This document shows, piece after piece, positions 10,796 through 21,529 of a stretch of DNA of 64,000 nucleotides. Each line of letters begins with the position of its first letter. Positions within the stretch are counted from its first letter, which is position 1. The translations under genes were made by a program, and so were the position numbers. The stretch lies in NCBI GenBank assembly GCA_032717465.1, contig JAVRFU010003717.1, positions 37,501 to 101,500 on the forward strand, in the 5' to 3' direction. The notes beneath the pieces were generated by a model. It did no database searches and was not told the DNA's origin. It worked only from the letters and a program-made list of their open reading frames with translations. Source of the stretch: Coenobita brevimanus (Eukaryota > Arthropoda > Malacostraca > Decapoda > Coenobitidae).

Positions 10796-10884
10796 TTGTG
10801 TCCCCCCCGCCACCTCCTGTGGCGGGGGGGACACAACCTGGCCGCACTATGGGGTGGTACTACTACTCTGCGGCCAGGTTGTGT
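10796..10884 (+). promoter_or_regulatory. Overlapping hairpins at the LINE 5' end
   Basis: An 18-bp arm TTGTGTCCCCCCCGCCAC (10,796-10,813) pairs perfectly with 10,819-10,836 across a 5-base loop. The right arm's last bases, continued as ACACAACCTGGCCGCA (10,831-10,846), also pair perfectly with TGCGGCCAGGTTGTGT (10,869-10,884). The two stems are mutually exclusive over ACACAA. Some RTE and R2 elements carry self-cleaving HDV-like ribozymes at this position. Whether this is one is not shown here. Confidence 0.8.
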
Positions 10885-11051
10885 TAGGAAGAATACTGCC
10901 ACCGTATTCCCTGCGTGTCGTAAAAGGCGACTAAAAGGGGCGGGGTGAGGGGACTAGGGACCCCCTCCTCTGTTTTGTAGTTCCTAAAAAGAGACAGGCC
11001 AGAGAAAGGGATGGGGGATGGAGTTATCCCCGTACCCTGAAGATTGGGTCT

Positions 11052-13980
11052 ATGAATGTGCGTGGATGTAGTACGATTGAGGCTAAAAGGGAGGAGATTG
11101 GGAGAATGTTTGTGAGAAGAAAGTTGGATGTGTTAGCTTTGAGTGAAACGAAGATGAAAGGGAAGGGGGAATCTATGTTTGGAAGTGTGAATGGAAGATT
11201 GTCAGGTGTTGATAGAGGAAGGGCAAGAGAAGGTGTGGCCTTGTTAGTGAGTCCGGAAGTTCAGCAATGTGTGATTGAATGGAAGGAGGTGTCATCGAGA
11301 CTGATGTGGGTGAAAGCAGAAATTTGAACGTGAGTTGTGGGTGTTTGTGAGTGCATATGGGCCTGGTAGTGAAAGGGATGAACAAGAGAGGGAGTCTTTC
11401 TGGAATGATGTTGATGAGTGTCTGCAGAGTTTTGAAGCGAATGTGAATGTGGTAATGATGGGAGATCTGAATGCTAGAGTGGGAAATGTAGCAGTTGAAG
11501 GCGTAGTTGGTATGCATGGTGTGCCTGGAAGAAATGAAAATGGGGAACGACTGATAGCGATGTGTGTTGAGCGAGAGATGGTGATTGGGAATACGCTGTT
11601 TGAGAAGAAAGATATTTATAAGTATACATGGGTGAGACAGGAGGGTGGAAGGGTTGTTGATAGAGCCTTGATGGACTATGTGGTTGTGTCTAGGAATGTA
11701 ATAGGAAGATTGTTGGATGTGAGAGTTCTGAGAGGGGAGGGTGGAGGTATGTCTGACCACTACCTGGTGGAGGGAAAGTTAAGAGTAGGTAAGAGATGGA
11801 TGAGAGCTAGGAGGGTTAGGTGTGGCAGGGAGGTTTTGAAAGTGAGTGAGTTGGATAAAAGAGAGAAAAAGATAGAGTATCAGGAGAAATTGAAAGATGA
11901 GTGGAACGCAGTGAAAGATCGGGAAAATGGCAGCGTGGAGGACGAATGGCAGTTGTTTAAGAGTGCTGTGGTGGGGCATGCAGAAGAGGTGTGTGGTGTG
12001 AGACGTGTGGGTGGTGGTGTAAGAAAAGGAAGTGAATGGTGGTGCGAGGAAGTAAGTATGGCTGTCGCTGAGAAGAGACGTGCATATGAAGTGTGGCTGC
12101 AGAGAAAGGATGAGATGTCATATGAAAGGTATAAGGAGAAGAGGAATAGAGCGAGAAGGGCTGTGCGTGATGCTAAAGTGGCAGCAGATGAGAGGTGGGG
12201 TAGGCGGCTGACAGAGAATTTTCAGCAGAATAAGAAAATGTTTTGGAAGGAGGTGAAAAGGGTGCGAAAGGGAGAGTCTGGGAAGGAAGAACGAGTAAAA
12301 GCAGAGGATGGAAGGATGTTAATTGAGATGGATGCAGTAAGGAAGAGATGGGCAGAGTATTTTGAAAGATTGTTAAATGTAGAGGAGGAAAGGGTGGCTG
12401 AGATTGTGGCGGATGGAAGGGTGCAAGGAATAAATGTGTTGGGAGAGTTGAATGATTCTTTGATCACGAAGGAGGAAGTGGAGAAGGCAGTAAAGGAGAT
12501 GAAAGCAGGGAAAGCTGCAGGTATGGATGGGTGTGCTGTGGAATGCCTGAAGGGTGGTGGAGTGACTATTGTTGACTGGTTAGTAAGATTGTTGAATGTG
12601 TGCTTTGAGAAAGGTATGGTGCCAATTGACTGGGCAAGTGCTTGTGTGGTCCCGTTGTATAAAGGCAAGGGTGATAAGTATGAATGTACTAGCTTTAGGG
12701 GTATAAGTCTGTTGAGTGTTGTAGGTAAGGTGTATGGTAGAGTGTTAATTATGAGAGTTAGAGAGGGTACAGAGGGAGAAATTAGTGATGAGCAGTGTGG
12801 CTTTAGGAGAGGGAGGGGATGTGTTGATCAGGTGTTTGCTGTGAGACAAGTGTGTGAAAAGTATTTAGCGAAAGGCAAGGATGTGTTTTGGGCATTTATG
12901 GATTTAGAGAAAGCGTATGATAGAATTGATAGGGAGGCTTTGTGGACTGTTTTAAGATTGTATGGACTTGATGGTAGGTTACTAAAAGGGGTGAAAAGTT
13001 TTTATGTAAATAGTAGAGCGTGTGTAAGAGTGGGAAATGCTGTGAGTGATTGGTTTCCCGTGAGAGTGGGGCTGCGACAGGGATGTGTGATGTCGCCTTG
13101 GTTGTTTAATATTTACATGGATGGTGTTGTAAGGGAGGTGAATGCAAGAGTTTTAGGTGGTCTGAGTCTGGTAAATGTTGATGGAGGAGAGTGGAATTTG
13201 AAGCAGCTGCTGTTTGCAGATGATACTGCACTGGTGACTGATTCAGAGGAGAGATTGAGAGAGTTGGTAGAGGAGTTTGGAAGGGTGTGTGAAAGGAGGA
13301 AATTGAAAGTAAATGAGAATAAGAGTAAAGTGATGAAGTGTACGAGGTTGATAGATGGTAGGGGGATGAATATAGTTTTGAATGGTGAGTTGCTTGAGGA
13401 GGTAGATTGTTTTAAATATCTAGGGTCACATGTTGCTGTGGATGGAAGAATAGATGCAGAAGTGAAGTTTAGAATAAATGAAGTAGGAAAGGTGCTGGGA
13501 GGAATGAAAAAAGTGTTTAAATGTCGTTCGCTTAGAATGGATGTAAAGAGAAGGCTGTATGAGGGTGTTGTGGTACCGACTGCATTATATGGGTCTGAAA
13601 CATGGAATATGGGTGTAGCAGAGAGGAAAAGTTTGAATGTAATGGAGATGAGATGTCTGAGGAGTATGTGTGGAGTGACGCGTATGGATCGGGTGCGAAA
13701 TGATGAAGTGCAAAGGAGAACTGGAGTTGTTCGGGAGATGGCTGGTAGAGTTGAGCAGAGGGTGTTGCAATGGTTTGGGCATGTGGAGAGAATGGATAAT
13801 GAGCGATTGGTGAAAAAGATAACTAGATCTGATGTGAGAGGTGTAAGGCTGAGAGGAAGACCACGAATAGGATGGATGGACAGTGTGAAGAGAGCGCTGG
13901 ATGCAAGAGGGATGTCTGTTGAGCAAGGAAGAGTGGCTGTGCGTGACAGAAATAAATGGAGAGAAATTGTGAATGAATAA
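11052..13980 (+). pseudogene. RTE endonuclease-reverse transcriptase polyprotein, one frameshift
   Basis: Enzyme for target-primed reverse transcription: it nicks host DNA and copies the element's RNA. The first part (11,052-11,327) starts at an ATG within the motif SMNVRG and holds LSETKMKGKG, an AP-endonuclease-like catalytic Glu. The rest (from about 11,323 to 13,980) carries GDLNAR and SDHYLVEG (endonuclease), MDLEKAYDRID (RT motif A), GLRQGCVMSPWLFN (motif B) and LLFADDTALV (motif C, catalytic Asp pair), then the C-terminal WFGHVERMDNERL segment common in RTE proteins. Total is about 975 codons, near the usual RTE length. The break is one extra T in ATTTG near 11,321-11,324. The second frame has no ATG of its own at its start. 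The frame is open upstream of the ATG to about 10,935, so the true start is uncertain. The rest is intact and the insertion looks young. Confidence 0.9.
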
Positions 13981-14306
13981 GTGATGACGCAGCCCTGAGG
14001 GGATATTCTCCCGCATTTGGTCTGATCAGCTAGTCAGGTCAGGTGCGGGTAAGGGGATGGGTCTGTTATGATGTGGCAGGGGTAAACCAGTTCTGCTGTC
14101 GGGCCCTGCTGCGGATGTCACTGATTGCATTGCCCAGTTGACCCTTGTGCGGTGTGGTGCGGTGAGGATCTGTCCGTTCTCCCCTTTGGGGCTAAGATGC
14201 GAATGAATGTGTTTGAATGGATGAGTAAATGGAGAGTGAGTCGTCCTGTCTCGGCTACCTCCCTTTCCTTGGGGGAAGCAGCCTAGGTATATAGATAGAT
14301 AGATAG
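13981..14306 (+). other. LINE 3' untranslated region with (ATAG)n tail
   Basis: About 300 bases follow the TAA stop, then (ATAG)n ends at 14,306 against the target duplication. This is much longer than the ~14-base 3' region of the second RTE family in this window. Confidence 0.8.
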
Positions 14307-14400
14307 ACTTCTATTAGTACCGGGAAGCTGAGAATCCTTATGCAAACTTGGGTCTTCCATAGCCTCAAGTTGCCTCTCAACTTCCCCCTTAACTTACGGT
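14307..14400. repeat. Right remnant of the ~110-bp tandem array
   Basis: It repeats ACTTCTATTAGTACCGGG and GGTCTTCCATAGCCTCAAGT, then joins the retrotransposon's integrase end near 14,400. This junction is the apparent deletion point of the pol region. Confidence 0.85.
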
Positions 14401-15911
14401 ACATAATATGTATGTACAGGCCCTGGACATAATGTGTCCTGTGGGGCCAATGGGCGAGACGTCAGGTCTGCACCCACTTCACCACTACCCTGTCTCTCAA
14501 CTGTCTCAGAGATTACGGGTGTGGTTACAAATGGCACAGGAAGGGCATGTCCCTGATTAGTGGTGATACTTTGGCACACACTGCAAGAACGGACAAAACT
14601 ATCTATGTCCCGTCCCATCCCTGGCCAGAAAAAGTCAGCTCGGATACGGCCCTGGGTCTTCCTTTTGCCCATGTGACCTCCTGAGACTGAACAATGACCC
14701 CATTGTAACACTGCTAGGCGGTACTTGGCGGGAACGACAAACTGCAGTCGAACCTCGCCCTCGGGTGTTCGTGACTCACGGTAGAGCCGTCCTTGTTTAC
14801 GAAGGAACTTGGCTCGACCTCCCCGTGAATACTTTATCACTCGACCCTTTTGTTTGTTCCACACGGTAGCAAGTGTCGGGTCAGAATGTTGTTCTTGAAC
14901 AACAAGTTGACTACACATCAGATCTTGCGGCGATTCAATGATCACTGGGGTGACACCATCTGGAGCCTCAGCCATGGCTCGTGTTACCGCAGCAGCCGAA
15001 GTCTGAGTAGCGTCATCATCGGAGCAACTATCCTTGGCTCCTTGAATATTGCCTACTATAAAGTCAAATAGAGGCTCTGGCATGACAACTGCAAGTGTCG
15101 TACCAGTATAAAATGGAGATGCCACCTGGATACATGCCTCAGGGAACAATCTCACTGATCCATCAATAAGATTTGCATGGATCTGTCGACCTGTATACTG
15201 CTCAGGCCGAACTAAACTCTGCTTGACAGAGCAACCTGAGGAACCATTGTCTCTCAGGACCTTCACAGGAATGTCTCCCACAAACCCTGGCTGAACAAGG
15301 AAGGTACTGTCACCTGTGGGAGGGCCTGTGGAGGAAGCAGCTAGCCACTCATGAGGCTGCTGAATTGATGTGGCAAACATTGTGCCTTGTGAATTATAAG
15401 GAGATGGAACATTGGCCATCTGTGGAGGGGGATTCACTGTCACTGTGGGACTAGTGAACTGAGGGGGAGCACCCACACTGGTAGGGAAGTGACCACCGTG
15501 CTGCTGCTGAGGAATGAAGGCTGCATTCGCTTCCTGCCTCTTTTGAGCTGGTGGTGAAAAACTTTGTCCCGACGGTCGGTTGCGTGGCTGATACTGCTGC
15601 TGGTTAGGGTACTTGTTGTACCTCTTCCACTCAGGTTTCTGAGTGTTTTGCCCCTGGTCCTTCCACTGCGGTTTTGGACCTTGGCCATTATTCTGAGAAT
15701 GGCCTTGGTGCTGGGATTCAGTCTGAGACGGCTTCCCAGACTTGGCAGTATCTTTTCTGCTCCAGGTGTTTTGCTTACGAGCTTGATACCCGTATGCAGT
15801 AAAGAATGCGTCAGCCTTTTCTGCCATTTGGCTGGCATCTTTCACCTGGCAGATCTTAAGCTGTGCTATGAGCTCAGCAGGCCACGACCTCTCTAGCTGT
15901 GTACGCAGCAT
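14394..15911 (-). pseudogene. Gag C-terminus, protease-like domain and integrase N-terminus
   Basis: A 505-codon frame from ATG at 15,911. Residues 1-50 complete the SCAN-like Gag region. Residues 50-200 are Gln/Pro/Asn-rich and basic, like a nucleocapsid but with no CCHC knuckle. Residues about 201-290 resemble a retroviral aspartic protease, with LRDNGSSG at 219-226 where D(S/T)G is expected. Residues 330-450 contain a QHSDPTL linker and the integrase HHCC zinc-binding domain (H406, H413, C443, C446). VGADL near 479-483 is probably the start of the catalytic core with its first Asp. The frame then runs into the tandem array and stops. There is no RT between protease and integrase. The upstream Gag frame is offset by one base, so both belong to one broken polyprotein. 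Confidence 0.85.
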
Positions 15912-15919
15912 AAGGTCAA

Positions 15920-16771
15920 TTATCCCTCACGCGTGGAAGGAGTTTCATCTTTCTCCATCCACTCATTTAAGTAAGCTGTGAGACGATCAAGGAACTGAAC
16001 AGCTGTCTCCTTGTCTTGGAGACGAGCTCGCATGAACTGAACTTTGGCGTCGTCTACTGTGAGACCATACGCCTTAATGAGTGCAGCTTTCATCATCTCA
16101 TATGTGAGATTGTCTCCACGAATTCTGTGGAGAATATCGAGGGCAGGGCCCTCAAATAGGCTAAGAAACTGAAGCCGCTTAGCTGCCTCATCCAGTTGAT
16201 ATAAGTCTGCCATGTCCTCAAAACGAGCTATGTACGGCTCGATTCGCTCGCTTTCCTTGTATGAAGGAAGTTTGATGCGTGGGGTCGCCAAGACATGTGA
16301 AGGGGAAACGCTCGTGGAGCTTGGACCAACTGCAGCAGACGTGTCTGAAGCCAAGGAATCTCGCTTGAGCTTCATCATTTCATATTCGTGTTTTTCACGT
16401 GCTTCTCGCTCCGCACGTTCGTGCTCTCGTTCTCTCTCGCGTTGTTCACGCTCGTATTCACGCTGTTCTCGCTCTTGTACTAGTTCGAGTTCGCGCTGTT
16501 TTTGCTCATGTTCGCGCTGTTGTCGCTCTTTTTCTAACTCGAGCTGGCGTTGTTTTTGTTCGTGTTCACGCTGTTCTCGCTCATATTCGCGCTGTTCTCG
16601 CTCATATTCGCGCTGTTCTCGCTCATATTCGCGCTGTTCTCGCTCACGTTCACGAGCGTCTTTCTCACGTTCTTGCTCGTAATTGAACCGTGAGAGAACG
16701 TAACTCTGTATTTTCTCTGGGTCAGTGAGACCCATATCTTTGGCTTCCTGTACATAAGCACTGGCTGCCAT
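15920..16771 (-). pseudogene. Retrotransposon Gag, coiled-coil plus SCAN-like domain
   Basis: A 283-codon frame starts with ATG at 16,771. Residues about 36-136 are an extreme Glu/Arg/Gln coiled coil built on the heptad EQREYER. The underlying DNA is itself a 21-bp tandem repeat (about 16,560-16,660). Residues about 165-283 contain IKLPSYKESERIEPYIARFE and LFEGPALDILHRI, a Gag/SCAN-like capsid fold motif. The frame ends STREG-stop. The next frame picks up the expected continuation after an apparent one-base deletion near 15,920-15,925. Gag would assemble the particle that packages element RNA. Confidence 0.85.
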
Positions 16772-17137
16772 GGCGCTAATTTATTAAGCAAACGAATGCT
16801 AATAATACAAATAAAGAATACAGACACAAGCTAGTGGTGACCAGTCTTATCTAGTTAACTGGCAAAGAATAAATCAAAAATGTAAATGACTGGGAAGACT
16901 CAATAATAAACACAATGGGTACGCCGACTTCCCAGGAGCGAATAAAATCGTCTGGCGTTACCAAGAATAAACTAGAGTTAAGTATTCTATTGATTAATAA
17001 AGCAAAATTCACTTGCTAAATTAAGGGTAAACACCAGTAACCTTGTGCCTATAAACTTTAATGATAAATACCTAAATATGAATGAGTGAGCACTATCTTG
17101 TGAATAGCTTTATAGCTAGGAGTTAATATCCTGGCGA

Positions 17138-17145
17138 GGTCGCCA
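17138..17145 (-). promoter_or_regulatory. Candidate primer-binding site TGGCGACC
   Basis: Two bases inside the 5' LTR, the minus strand reads TGGCGACC. Its complement ends in CCA-3', as required for a tRNA primer. The same octamer begins the tRNA-Arg primer site of some insect gypsy-type elements, so tRNA-Arg is a guess. This site fixes the element's orientation. Confidence 0.7.
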
Positions 17146-17147
17146 AT

Positions 17148-18193
17148 TGTCACGGGGTTTTTATAATATCACGGTAATTTTGAAATAAATGGTTAAATAT
17201 TATTTAAATTGATAATAATATTCAATAATATTGAAGAGCAGAGACAATGATTGTCTTGCTACATCAAGCAATGATTACTTTACGCTGCTTCTTCGCACGA
17301 CTCTCTGAGAACGAGAATTTATAAACTTTCTCCACAGTACACAGCAGAGACTAATTACTCACAATTGCTGAATTACTGTACTGTTAGCCTCTGGAGAAAG
17401 TTACTTCACCCCTGACAATAAATAACTAATACTAATAACAATATCAGGTCCTTGCTGGTGCATTAACTCCTCGGTGGCACAACGGATAATAAGTTAATAC
17501 AACAAGACTGGTCTAAGTACCAGTTATGAATAGTAAAACGTCTATGCAAGCTAGGAGCTATACGGAAAATAAGCTTAATTTGGATTAAATGAAACAAGAT
17601 TTTACTTTACACTGAGCTCAAGGAAAAGAACTGTTAAATTTATTAATCACAAAAAATAAATTTAACGTTACAATTCAAATCAATTAAATGAGACGCACTC
17701 ACTCACTCTCACAAAAGCTAAATACTTACGCCTAGAAAAAAAACACCTTAACTAAGCTCTTAAAACTACAAAATACACAAAAGAAATACCAATCGATGAA
17801 TGCTATGTATCACCCGAGGGGGGGGGTGGGAGTACTGGGATTAACTGTACTAGTGGAGCTTGGGGTGCTAGCTGACCTCTCCACTTCTGAGCACAGAACC
17901 TTTCTCCGTCACAGCAAACACAAGACTGCTTTCAAATACATTGTATGGGCAGGACGCAAGGCGTGGCTAACGGTTGAGGGAAGCAGAGGCGAACGATAAA
18001 GAAACAATTGTATCGCTCAGTAGCGCACTTAGTGACGTGCATTAAATCGGTCACTTTTGAAAGTGACGAATGTTTTGAAAAGTATACTCCGAAAGGGAGG
18101 GAGAAACGGTTAGCTGAGCGATACACAGTGAGTTTTCCACTAATAGTTCGTGGATTCTCACAAAAGGGAAATGTCGCGAATTGATTCGTGACA
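17148..18193 (-). repeat. 5' LTR (right LTR)
   Basis: Near-identical to 8462-9506, with TGTCAC/GTGACA ends. It should hold the element's promoter. I do not assign a TATA box. Confidence 0.95.
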
Positions 18194-18198
18194 GAAAG
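18194..18198. other. Target-site duplication GAAAG (right)
   Basis: Exact match to 8457-8461, directly abutting the LTR. Confidence 0.9.
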
Positions 18199-18203
18199 GT
18201 GCT

Positions 18204-18420
18204 TTTTTTTTTTTTTTTTTGGGGGGGGGGCGATCTGTTGATAGTTCTGTTTCTGTACCATCTTTGTTCTTGTTTCTTTATCAGTCCCTTCTCATGAATG
18301 CGGGAAAAAGAGTTATTACGATGACGGCAACGACGATGACGACATGACGGCGACGACGACGATGGTGATGATAATGACGATGACAGTGCTGCTGATGATG
18401 ATGACAGTGATGGTATTTTT
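18204..18420. repeat. Poly-T/poly-G run and GACGATGA-type repeat
   Basis: T and G homopolymers occupy about 18,206-18,230. Degenerate GACGATGACG units occupy about 18,315-18,410. Confidence 0.8.
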
Positions 18421-18791
18421 GTCTCTGAGTTTCTTGTTGCCAGCACTAATACTTTTTCCCCAGTGGACGGAACTTGGCCACGGGTTCGGTCGGGGTAGTG
18501 CAGTAAAGTTTGTGATTCTGGGAGGGTCGGACTGATATCTGTGGGTTCCGGGCCGTGGCGGATGGATTGCATCGGACAATTGCTGTCTGAGTCCGAATTT
18601 AAGTTGCGTCATATCTTACAATGGCGACGGTAGAAGGTACTGACGAAGGCAAGTGGGTCTATATGGGATGAGGAAAATTTTAGAGATTGAATTTCTACTT
18701 ACATGGGTAAATTTTCAAGAGCCAAAGTATCTACTCATATGGGTGAAATTTACATTTTTTTTTGTCTGACCAACATGACACTTTTCCGTGA

Positions 18792-18822
<31 letters not shown>

Positions 18823-20149
18823 TCACTCAAACTGGAGTACTAAGGAGGGCACACGGCAAAAGGCATGTTGGTCCTTTCGTCTCTGCCACAGGGAAGGTTG
18901 TAACTAACGAAACTATCCTAGGGGGCAACAAACCACGATAACTTTATATTAATATCCTGTACTCACAAACACAATTATTGGGCAGTGTCAATCTCCCTAT
19001 GGCCCCTTTCACAACGCCGCCAGTACGTTCTTATCAGGATTCAGAGTGACATCTCGGGGTTCAAACTAATCCCAACCTTACCCTTTTCAGACTGACAAGA
19101 ATCTCATCTCCATCACAGAATAATCCGGTGCGGCTCGTTATGTCCCTCTACAGATGTGTTCGTACCCTGTCTCCCGCCTGATTTATTTCCTCTATGGGTC
19201 TGGAAAGTTTTTGTCACTTCCTTTCTAGAAACTTTTTTGTGCTGGCTCGCGTACTCTTTTATACTCTACGATTCTTTTCCAATTAAGTTCTTTCCAGATT
19301 CTTGATTATCTTCATAGTGGGGTCATTAAATTGCTAAAAATCTGTCACTTAAAATGCGATTGTAACATAACCTACACATTCATTCTTTCTGTTAATTTGC
19401 TTAATCGAAAGGTTTCCTCTTCCTGCCGAGACCGTAATTCCTGGTTACCATAATTCAGTCACACATAAGCAGCCCTGATGAAGCTCAGTATATCAGAAAA
19501 GAAAGGTCGGGGGGAAAGTACAGTATATGACCGAGGCGGGAGGGGGGGGGAGGTACAATATAACGCCCTAATGTTTCCCAGAAAATCGTGTAAAATTTAG
19601 TTTGCTTTATTTTTTGGACTGGTCATTTCCACCTTAAAAGTGCGGACTAAGATGCCTTGCCCCGGACCTCTCCCCTCCTGATGGGTCAATAAAGGACTGG
19701 AGGACAGATGGAGGTCACTGTAGGGCGTAGATATGTATTGTATTTTTAAAGATTTCTCCAACAGACGCTGAAAACCTTCCTCTATAGAAACACACACACA
19801 CACACACGTTATCGCTAGTATCGTGGCTATTCTGATCGGTTAATTTAGATACATGTATATATCAACAGGAAAATATTAAAAGGCAGTCTACAGGTCGTTC
19901 AACATTCTAACCTTTCCCCTCCTCTCTCTCTCTCTCTCTCTCCTCTGACGTTTCCTGACAGCACACCACTTCCTTGTTGTCCAAAGCTTATACATTTTTT
20001 TTCCACCCCTTGCAGTTTCCATCTCTAAATTTTGCTCAGATTCTTGTTGATGGCCTTTCACTCTGGTTTAGCTGTTCTCCTTTAAGTTTTGTTTTTCACT
20101 TCATGTTTTGCCTATCAAGACGGTTTTACTTTTCACTTTAACGTTTCCT
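18421..20149. other. Unassigned sequence with small microsatellites
   Basis: It contains a local duplication of CATATGGGTGAAATTT / TACATGGGTAAATTTT (about 18,695-18,755), (CA)n at 18,790-18,818, a short CA run at 19,790-19,807 and (CT)n at 19,923-19,942. I recognise no gene, tRNA or transposon terminus. Confidence 0.45.
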
Positions 20150-20280
20150 GGTTTTCACTTTTGTTGGTTTTCACTTTTTTTGGTTTTCACTTTTGTTGGT
20201 TTTCACTTTTGTTGGTTTTCACTTTTGTTGGTTTTCACTTTTGTTGGTTTTCACTTTTGTTGGTTTTCACTTCGTGTTCT
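20150..20280. repeat. 16-bp minisatellite, about eight copies
   Basis: The unit is TGGTTTTCACTTTTGT. Degenerate TTTTCACT relatives extend to about 20,420, and the Phe-rich open frames here are artefacts of it. Confidence 0.9.
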
Positions 20281-20792
20281 GGTTTTCACTGCTACGTTTT
20301 CGCTTTCCACTCTTCGGTGTTGCTTTTCGCCCTTACGTTTCTGCATTTCACTAGCCTTCTTGCTTTACACTCTTCATATTGCTTTTTTACGCTTTTTGCT
20401 TTTCACTCATATTTTTTAACTTTGCATTTTCTTTCCTACGAGGTGTGCTCTCCAGGCGCCTTATGGAAGTACACCCTTAATTTCTCATCACACTTTTCTC
20501 CACGTCTTCGCATTTTTTGGCCAACTGTGTGAGGGTGATATGATTTCCTCTCTCTCTCTCTCTCTCTCTAGTGGACTGTGAGACATGTTCGTGGAATTGG
20601 CTGACAGTGTGTGAAAAACTGGTGATCAAAATGCCTGCCACAGTTTACAACTATAGTTCATTCACCTAACATGGAGAAAATTTCCGTCCTTTTGCAGTAT
20701 ATTTCCCGTAGCTCAGTGGTCAGCGTCTCATCTCGTCTGCCTTCATTCTTTACCTTACTTACAGAAGATTATTGTCTTTGTTACATGGCAAA

Positions 20793-21145
20793 CGGAGGCG
20801 GTGGCTCAACCGGTAGAGAGGTGGCGTGCGGTCCTAACGGACCCAGGTTCAAATCCCGGCTGGGGCAGGGACCAGTTTAAGGATTTGAATTTCATTAATT
20901 AAATCAGACTTTACTGATCTACCAGAAGACCCGCCGACATGTCGTAAAAATACCCCCGCTAATACCAATACACCAGTCCTGCATAAGACAGCCCTAGCAT
21001 GTATTCAATATGGACGGTGGGTGTTAGCGCCGAAGTGGTGACATGTAGAGGTGTATGGTATGTAGGAGGACTGATGGGCCTTGATGGCAGGCTGTGAAGT
21101 CTATGCCCAGAGTCGGACACATAAAAAAAAAAAAAAAAAAAAAAA
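20793..21145 (+). mobile_element. tRNA-derived SINE with poly-A tail
   Basis: A good Pol III A box TGGCTCAACCGG (20,802-20,813) and B box GGTTCAAATCC (20,846-20,856) stand about 33 bases apart, as in tRNA. A ~250-base body follows, then a ~23-base A-run at 21,123-21,145. A second A-box-like TAGCTCAGTGG lies just upstream near 20,711. Flanking direct repeats were not resolved. The acceptor stem does not close, so this is a SINE head rather than a working tRNA gene. Confidence 0.7.
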
Positions 21146-21285
21146 CAGAGCACACACAAAAACCTACTCTCTAATCAAATTGGGACACACACCCACACAG
21201 AATCAATGCTTCTCTTCTGGTTTACTTCCGGCATCAAATCCCTCGAGTCTTGGAACTTTTCCTTCCCCACTACCACATCATTATT

Positions 21286-21528
21286 AACACCACCACAACC
21301 TCCACTACCACCATCTCCACCACCACCACCACCATCACCACCACCACCACCATCTCCACCACCACCACCACCATCACCACCATCACCATCACCACCATCA
21401 CCATCACCACCACCACCACCACCACCACCATCACCACCACCACCACCACCACCATCTCCACCACCACCACCACCACCACCACCATCACCACCACCACCAC
21501 CACCACCACCACCACCATCACCACCACG
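21286..21528. repeat. (CCA/CCT/TCA)n trinucleotide array
   Basis: About 240 bases of CACCAC, CATCAC and CATCTC triplets. Open frames give poly-Pro/Ser, poly-Thr or, in reverse, poly-Gly/Val, and carry no coding evidence. Confidence 0.95.
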
Positions 21529-21529
21529 G

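Larger units (their letters stand above)
10796..14306 (+). mobile_element. RTE-clade non-LTR retrotransposon (LINE), near full length
   Basis: The element has a structured 5' leader with strong hairpins, one endonuclease-RT frame broken by one extra base, a 325-base 3' region and an (ATAG)n tail. An 11-bp target duplication flanks it. Endonuclease followed by RT, with no Gag-like ORF and a short-repeat tail, is typical of the RTE clade. It is younger than the host LTR element because it interrupts that element's tandem array. Confidence 0.9.
8462..18193 (-). mobile_element. Ty3/gypsy-type LTR retrotransposon, RT-less, interrupted by a LINE
   Basis: Two ~1,045-bp direct LTRs start TGTCAC and end GTGACA, and the whole is flanked by GAAAG. 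The coding strand is minus: primer-binding site next to the right LTR, then Gag, protease-like domain and integrase HHCC domain reading leftwards. The LTRs show about six substitutions plus small A-run and G-run differences by eye, so insertion is recent. The element spans 9,732 bp, of which about 3.5 kb is a nested RTE LINE. The integrase core and all of RT/RNase H are absent. A ~110-bp tandem array lies where sequence should follow the first integrase-core aspartate. As read it is non-autonomous. Confidence 0.93.

Noticed and set aside
11173..11760. 195-codon minus-strand frame opposite the LINE
   Set aside because: Antisense shadow of the endonuclease domain, whose motifs are clear on the plus strand.
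20793..20872. Functional tRNA gene
   Set aside because: A and B boxes are good but the acceptor stem does not close, and a SINE-like body with poly-A follows.
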